A model generated the notes under the pieces. The model was not told where the DNA came from. It made no database searches and worked only from the letters and a program-made list of their open reading frames with translations. Both the position numbers and the translations under genes were made by a program. From Burkholderiales bacterium RIFCSPHIGHO2_12_FULL_61_11 (GTDB taxonomy: Bacteria > Pseudomonadota > Gammaproteobacteria > Burkholderiales > Burkholderiaceae_C): a stretch of 12,888 nt of DNA. This document shows, in pieces, positions 7,079 to 12,888 of this stretch; position 1 is the first letter of the stretch; each line of letters begins with the position of its first letter. The stretch lies in NCBI GenBank assembly GCA_001770785.1, contig MERZ01000385.1, positions 1 through 12,888 of the forward strand, written 5' to 3'.

Positions 7079-7885
7079 ATGCAACCGATCGCTCCCATTG
7101 GGCACAACGATAAACAGGAGACCCCATTGAGTCCACCTCCCCCACTTGCGGCACGTGAACAGGCGCGCGAAAAGCGATTCAGCGCCTACTGGACCCAGGA
7201 TTTGAACGACGTATTCGCCGATGTCGCGCCCTACTATGACCGCGCCAACCGCGTCGCCAGCCTCGGATTATGGGACTGGTTTTTAAATCGTTTCATGTCT
7301 GTCGTCAAGGGGCGCCCAGGCGAGCGGGTACTTGATGTTTGCGCCGGCACGAATGCGATCGGTATTGCGCTTCTTCAGCGCGAACCGAGCCTGGAAGTGC
7401 ATGCGATGGACCGCAGTGCAGCGATGCAGGAGGTCGGTCAGCAGCGCGCAACGGCGCGAGGATTGCGCATCCAAAGCGTGATCGGCGATGTGCATGAACT
7501 TCCTTTTCCCGATAACCATTTCGACGTGGTGACGCTTCAGTTTGCATCGCGGCACCTGCGCGTCAAGACCGTTTTCGAGGAGATACACCGGGTACTCAAA
7601 CCGGGCGGACGCTTTTGTCACTGCGACATGCTGCGGCCGGGCAATCCTGTTGTCGAAAAACTTTATTATGGATATTTGCGCTCCTGCCTCGTCCTGACGG
7701 GCTTTCTGTTCCGAAGCGGCCCGGCGGCGATGAATTGCAAGAAATACTTTCTTGATGCGCTGCAGATGTTTTACACGGCCGATGAATTGAGCGGGGTGCT
7801 GCGGGGTATCGGCTATCGTGACGTTGTGGTCAAGTCCCTGCTTGGCGGCATGATCGGCATTCACCGCGCGATCAGACCCGCCTAG
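7079..7885 (+). CDS. rquA: RquA-like rhodoquinone biosynthesis protein (UbiE-like fold)
   Basis: A 268-residue protein with a class I methyltransferase fold, related to UbiE/MenG. I read it as RquA, which replaces a ring methoxy group of ubiquinone with an amino group to make rhodoquinone. UbiE-like parts: PYYDRANRVASLGLW (51-65), VLDVCAGT (84-91), LPFPDNHFDVV (141-151), RVLKPGGRF (171-179) and the C-terminal GGMIGIHRA. Departures from UbiE: motif I reads GTN (90-92) where UbiE has GTG, and the FGLRN motif reads FASRHL (155-160). These fit my memory that RquA has altered SAM-site motifs. The strongest support is context, directly after frdABCD in a presumed operon. Two starts are possible: ATG at 7079, or TTG at 7127 with AGGAG at 7116-7120 and 6-base spacing, giving 252 residues (MSPPPPLAAREQ). 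If not RquA, it is a divergent quinone C-methyltransferase. Confidence 0.75.
   Translation: MQPIAPIGHNDKQETPLSPPPPLAAREQAREKRFSAYWTQDLNDVFADVAPYYDRANRVASLGLWDWFLNRFMSVVKGRPGERVLDVCAGTNAIGIALLQREPSLEVHAMDRSAAMQEVGQQRATARGLRIQSVIGDVHELPFPDNHFDVVTLQFASRHLRVKTVFEEIHRVLKPGGRFCHCDMLRPGNPVVEKLYYGYLRSCLVLTGFLFRSGPAAMNCKKYFLDALQMFYTADELSGVLRGIGYRDVVVKSLLGGMIGIHRAIRPA
7116..7120 (+). promoter_or_regulatory. Ribosome-site candidate deciding the rquA start
   Basis: AGGAG lies 6 bases before an in-frame TTG at 7127, inside the frame opened by the ATG at 7079. The ATG has only a weak TAGG upstream. The site suggests the shorter protein may be the main product. Confidence 0.4.
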
Positions 7886-7937
7886 GCTCCAAAGCGTGCC
7901 GGATCGCAGGCAGACGTGGTCTGCAGGCCACCTAAAA

Positions 7938-8570
7938 ATGGACCGGGCCGACGCGCTCGTGGCGTTGGATCGGAAAATCCTTGACGCCTATAGCCGGCGT
8001 ACAACCCACACACTTCGTGCGGCGCTACCGTTGCGCCTTGCCCTGCCTCACATCGAGCCGGTACTTGCCCGCAACGTTGCCAAGGAGATGCAAAAGGACG
8101 CACTGGTCATTCGCCGTGCCGGTGAAGCACTGGTCGCTGGGTCTCCCCCGAATGGCGAAGCGCTGCGCAGACTTCTCGACGCCACCAAGGAAATCGACCG
8201 TGCTTTTTTGACGCAGGTCGGCAGCTTGCCGCTCAGGATCGTGATTCCCTATGAGGAAATACTGCCGGTCCGCATGAAGCGCATTGAGTGTCTGTCGGGT
8301 GCCGCTTACCGCATTCTCGGCGCGTGGCAAATGCAAAGCGGGGTTCGTGCCGCCCTGCAAGCATCCTATCCGCGCGCGGAACTCGAGCGCCTGCTGTTTG
8401 ACTTGTTGCAGTTATATGCATTGGAAACCCGTATCTTGAGCCGCTCGGTACGCCTGCCCATACTGCTTGCCCCGGTTCGGGAACGCATTGCGAAAAGCCT
8501 GCAAGAAATCATGAACGACATGGCAGAGCGGCTGGCTGCCGAATTGGCCGCTGTGGTTTATCGACGGTAG
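7938..8570 (+). CDS. Unrecognised helical protein downstream of rquA
   Basis: I do not recognise this 210-residue protein. The translation from ATG 7938 (MDRADALVALDRKILDAYSRR) is rich in Ala, Leu, Arg and Glu and looks helical throughout. It has no signal peptide, clear membrane span, cysteine cluster or nucleotide-binding motif. A central stretch, LPLRIVIPYEEILPVRMKRI (about 117-136), has proline-broken hydrophobic segments that could be an amphipathic or interaction surface. The C-terminal half (ERLLFDLLQLYALETRILSR and onward to MNDMAERLAAELAAVV) looks like long amphipathic helices. A GTG at 7896 in the same frame would add 14 residues; no start has a strong ribosome site. The ATG lies 52 bases after the rquA stop on the same strand, so it is probably the last gene of the frd-rquA unit. 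A quinone-related or assembly role is guessed from position only. Confidence 0.75.
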   Translation: MDRADALVALDRKILDAYSRRTTHTLRAALPLRLALPHIEPVLARNVAKEMQKDALVIRRAGEALVAGSPPNGEALRRLLDATKEIDRAFLTQVGSLPLRIVIPYEEILPVRMKRIECLSGAAYRILGAWQMQSGVRAALQASYPRAELERLLFDLLQLYALETRILSRSVRLPILLAPVRERIAKSLQEIMNDMAERLAAELAAVVYRR

Positions 8571-8575
8571 TTTGA

Positions 8576-8625
8576 CTGCCGCGTCGGCAGATCAGCAACG
8601 GAGCCTGCTCTACAAGCTGCTGATC
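8576..8625. terminator. Possible hairpins between convergent genes
   Basis: The 62-base gap between the convergent stops holds two inverted repeats. CTGCCG-CGT-CGGCAG (8576-8590) is a 6-base GC-rich stem with a 3-base loop. GATCAGCA (8590-8597) pairs with TGCTGATC (8618-8625) across a 20-base loop. Neither is followed by a T-run on either strand, so a role in bidirectional termination is only plausible. Confidence 0.35.
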
Positions 8626-8632
8626 AAGCGGC

Positions 8633-8908
8633 TTACTTGATGATTTGCACAAAGATTTCATTGGGCTTGACCATGCCCAATTCATTACGGGCTTTTTCTT
8701 CGACCATTTCCAAGCCTTCCTTGAGGTCCCTGACCTCAGCAGCCAACTGGTCATTGTGGGCTTGGGCCTTCGCATTTTCTGCCAGCTGCTCATCCAGCCG
8801 CTGCTGCATCTCACGCACGCTGGGAATGCTGCCCCGGCCAATCCAGAGTTGCGCATGGAATATCGCCAGCAACACGATCAGGATGGCAGGAACGAGCCGG
8901 TTTCCCAC
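8633..8908 (-). CDS. ftsB: Cell division protein FtsB (septum formation initiator)
   Basis: A 91-residue bitopic membrane protein of the FtsB/DivIC family, which joins FtsL and FtsQ in the divisome and relays the signal for septal peptidoglycan synthesis. A short cytoplasmic N-terminus and one membrane segment (about 6-23, VPAILIVLLAIFHAQLWI) are followed by a periplasmic coiled coil (about 32-72, with LAENAKAQAHNDQLAAEVRDL) and the conserved C-terminal part EKARNELGMVKPNEIFVQ. The start is GTG at 8908, 17 bases after the eno stop, with no strong ribosome site. The position directly after eno is the usual proteobacterial arrangement. Confidence 0.9.
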   Translation of the reverse strand: MGNRLVPAILIVLLAIFHAQLWIGRGSIPSVREMQQRLDEQLAENAKAQAHNDQLAAEVRDLKEGLEMVEEKARNELGMVKPNEIFVQIIK

Positions 8909-8925
8909 GGGTCAATGTGCAGCGG

Positions 8926-10236
<1,311 letters not shown>

Positions 10237-10260
10237 TCACAAAACAAAAACGACTCACCG

Positions 10261-11118
10261 CTAGGCGCCAAAGTTGTTTTCAAGGAAGCCGTTTTTTTTG
10301 ATCACACGGTCCAGTTCGAGCAGCGTTTCCAGCAGCGCTTTCATGTGCTTGAGTGGGACGGCGTTGGGGCCGTCGCTCAGGGCCTTGTCGGGATCGGGGT
10401 GCGTTTCCATGAAGAGGCCGGCCACCCCCACGGCCACTGCGGCGCGCGCCAGTACCGGCACCATGTCACGCTGGCCGCCGCTGCTGGTGCCATTGCCGCC
10501 GGGCAGTTGCACCGAGTGAGTAGCATCAAACACCACGGGGGCGTTGGTGTTACGCATGATCGCCAGGCTGCGCATGTCGGAGACCAGGTTGTTGTAGCCA
10601 AAACTGGCGCCGCGCTCGCAGACCATGAAGTTGTCTTCGTTGAGACCTTTTTCACGCGCCGCAGCGCGCGCCTTGTCGATGACGTTTTTCATGTCGCCCG
10701 GCGCCAGAAACTGACCTTTTTTGATATTGACCGGTTTGCCCGATTGCGCTACGGCGCGGATAAAGTCGGTCTGGCGGCACAAAAAAGCGGGGGTTTGCAG
10801 CACGTCGACCACGCTGGCTACCTGCGCGATTTGCGACGCCTCGTGAATGTCAGTCAGTACCGGCAGCTTGAGTTCACGTTTGACCTTGGCCAAAATCTCA
10901 AGGCCCTGGTCGATGCCGGGGCCACGAAAAGTGCTGCCCGACGAACGATTGGCCTTGTCAAAACTGCTTTTGAAAATAAACGGAATGCCCAGCGTCGAAG
11001 TGATTTCCTTCAGCGTGCCCGCGGTGTCCATCTGCAATTGCTCGGATTCAATCACGCAGGGCCCGGCGATCAGAAAGAATGGCTGGTTCAGGCCGATGTC
11101 AAAGCCGCAAAGTTTCAT
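10261..11118 (-). CDS. kdsA: 3-deoxy-D-manno-octulosonate-8-phosphate synthase (metal-dependent type)
   Basis: A 285-residue enzyme that condenses phosphoenolpyruvate with arabinose 5-phosphate to make KDO 8-phosphate, the precursor of the lipopolysaccharide inner-core sugar. Motifs: [14 protein letters not shown] (47-60), FRGPGIDQG (64-72), [11 protein letters not shown] (108-118). It has C21 in AGPCVIES, where the E. coli enzyme has Asn (GGMNVLES), plus H201, E238 and D249. This is the ligand set of the metal-dependent (Aquifex-like) class. The ATG at 11118 lies two bases after the pyrG stop (TGA-AC-ATG), with a GGTGG 7 bases upstream, so translation is coupled to pyrG. An in-frame TTG at 11124 overlaps the pyrG stop and is less likely. 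Confidence 0.95.
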   Translation of the reverse strand: MKLCGFDIGLNQPFFLIAGPCVIESEQLQMDTAGTLKEITSTLGIPFIFKSSFDKANRSSGSTFRGPGIDQGLEILAKVKRELKLPVLTDIHEASQIAQVASVVDVLQTPAFLCRQTDFIRAVAQSGKPVNIKKGQFLAPGDMKNVIDKARAAAREKGLNEDNFMVCERGASFGYNNLVSDMRSLAIMRNTNAPVVFDATHSVQLPGGNGTSSGGQRDMVPVLARAAVAVGVAGLFMETHPDPDKALSDGPNAVPLKHMKALLETLLELDRVIKKNGFLENNFGA

Positions 11119-11120
11119 GT

Positions 11121-12868
<1,748 letters not shown>

Positions 12869-12888
12869 CGGGTTGACCATATAACCGC

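Overview
The window looks like chromosomal DNA of a beta-proteobacterium in the order Burkholderiales, most likely family Comamonadaceae (Rhodoferax- or Polaromonas-like). This rests on the pyrG-kdsA-eno-ftsB gene order, high-GC codon use, a gamma carbonic anhydrase gene beside hslO, and a short palindromic repeat resembling one I remember from Comamonadaceae. No species call is made.

Layout. Left part (1-2001, minus strand): a cyclopropane-fatty-acid synthase gene cut off by the window edge, preceded in the same direction by a DUF455 ferritin-like protein gene that carries an in-frame palindromic repeat. A divergent intergenic region (2002-2070) leads to the plus-strand genes for a gamma-class carbonic anhydrase and the redox chaperone Hsp33 (hslO). 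The centre (3617-8570, plus strand) is an anaerobic respiration cassette: a regulatory region with an FNR-type site, then frdA, frdB, frdC and frdD in tightly coupled order, then a UbiE-like methyltransferase-fold gene that I read as rquA (rhodoquinone biosynthesis), then an unrecognised helical protein gene. The right part (8633-12821, minus strand) is the housekeeping run pyrG > kdsA > eno > ftsB, convergent with the cassette; a promoter -10 box for pyrG sits near the right edge. No stretch longer than 300 bases lacks a gene, and I see no tRNA, rRNA, CRISPR array, transposase or integrase.

How the genes work together. E. coli-type FrdABCD reduces fumarate with electrons from a low-potential quinol. 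Many beta-proteobacteria make ubiquinone but not menaquinone, and ubiquinol is a poor donor for fumarate. RquA converts ubiquinone to low-potential rhodoquinone. A fumarate reductase operon followed after 47 bases by an RquA-like gene, under an FNR-type site placed at the activating distance from a -10 box, reads as one oxygen-regulated module that makes both the terminal reductase and its electron carrier. The unknown gene after rquA (7938-8570) is the most novel element and a candidate accessory factor. Function assignments come from reading the translations and remembered family features; no database search was run.
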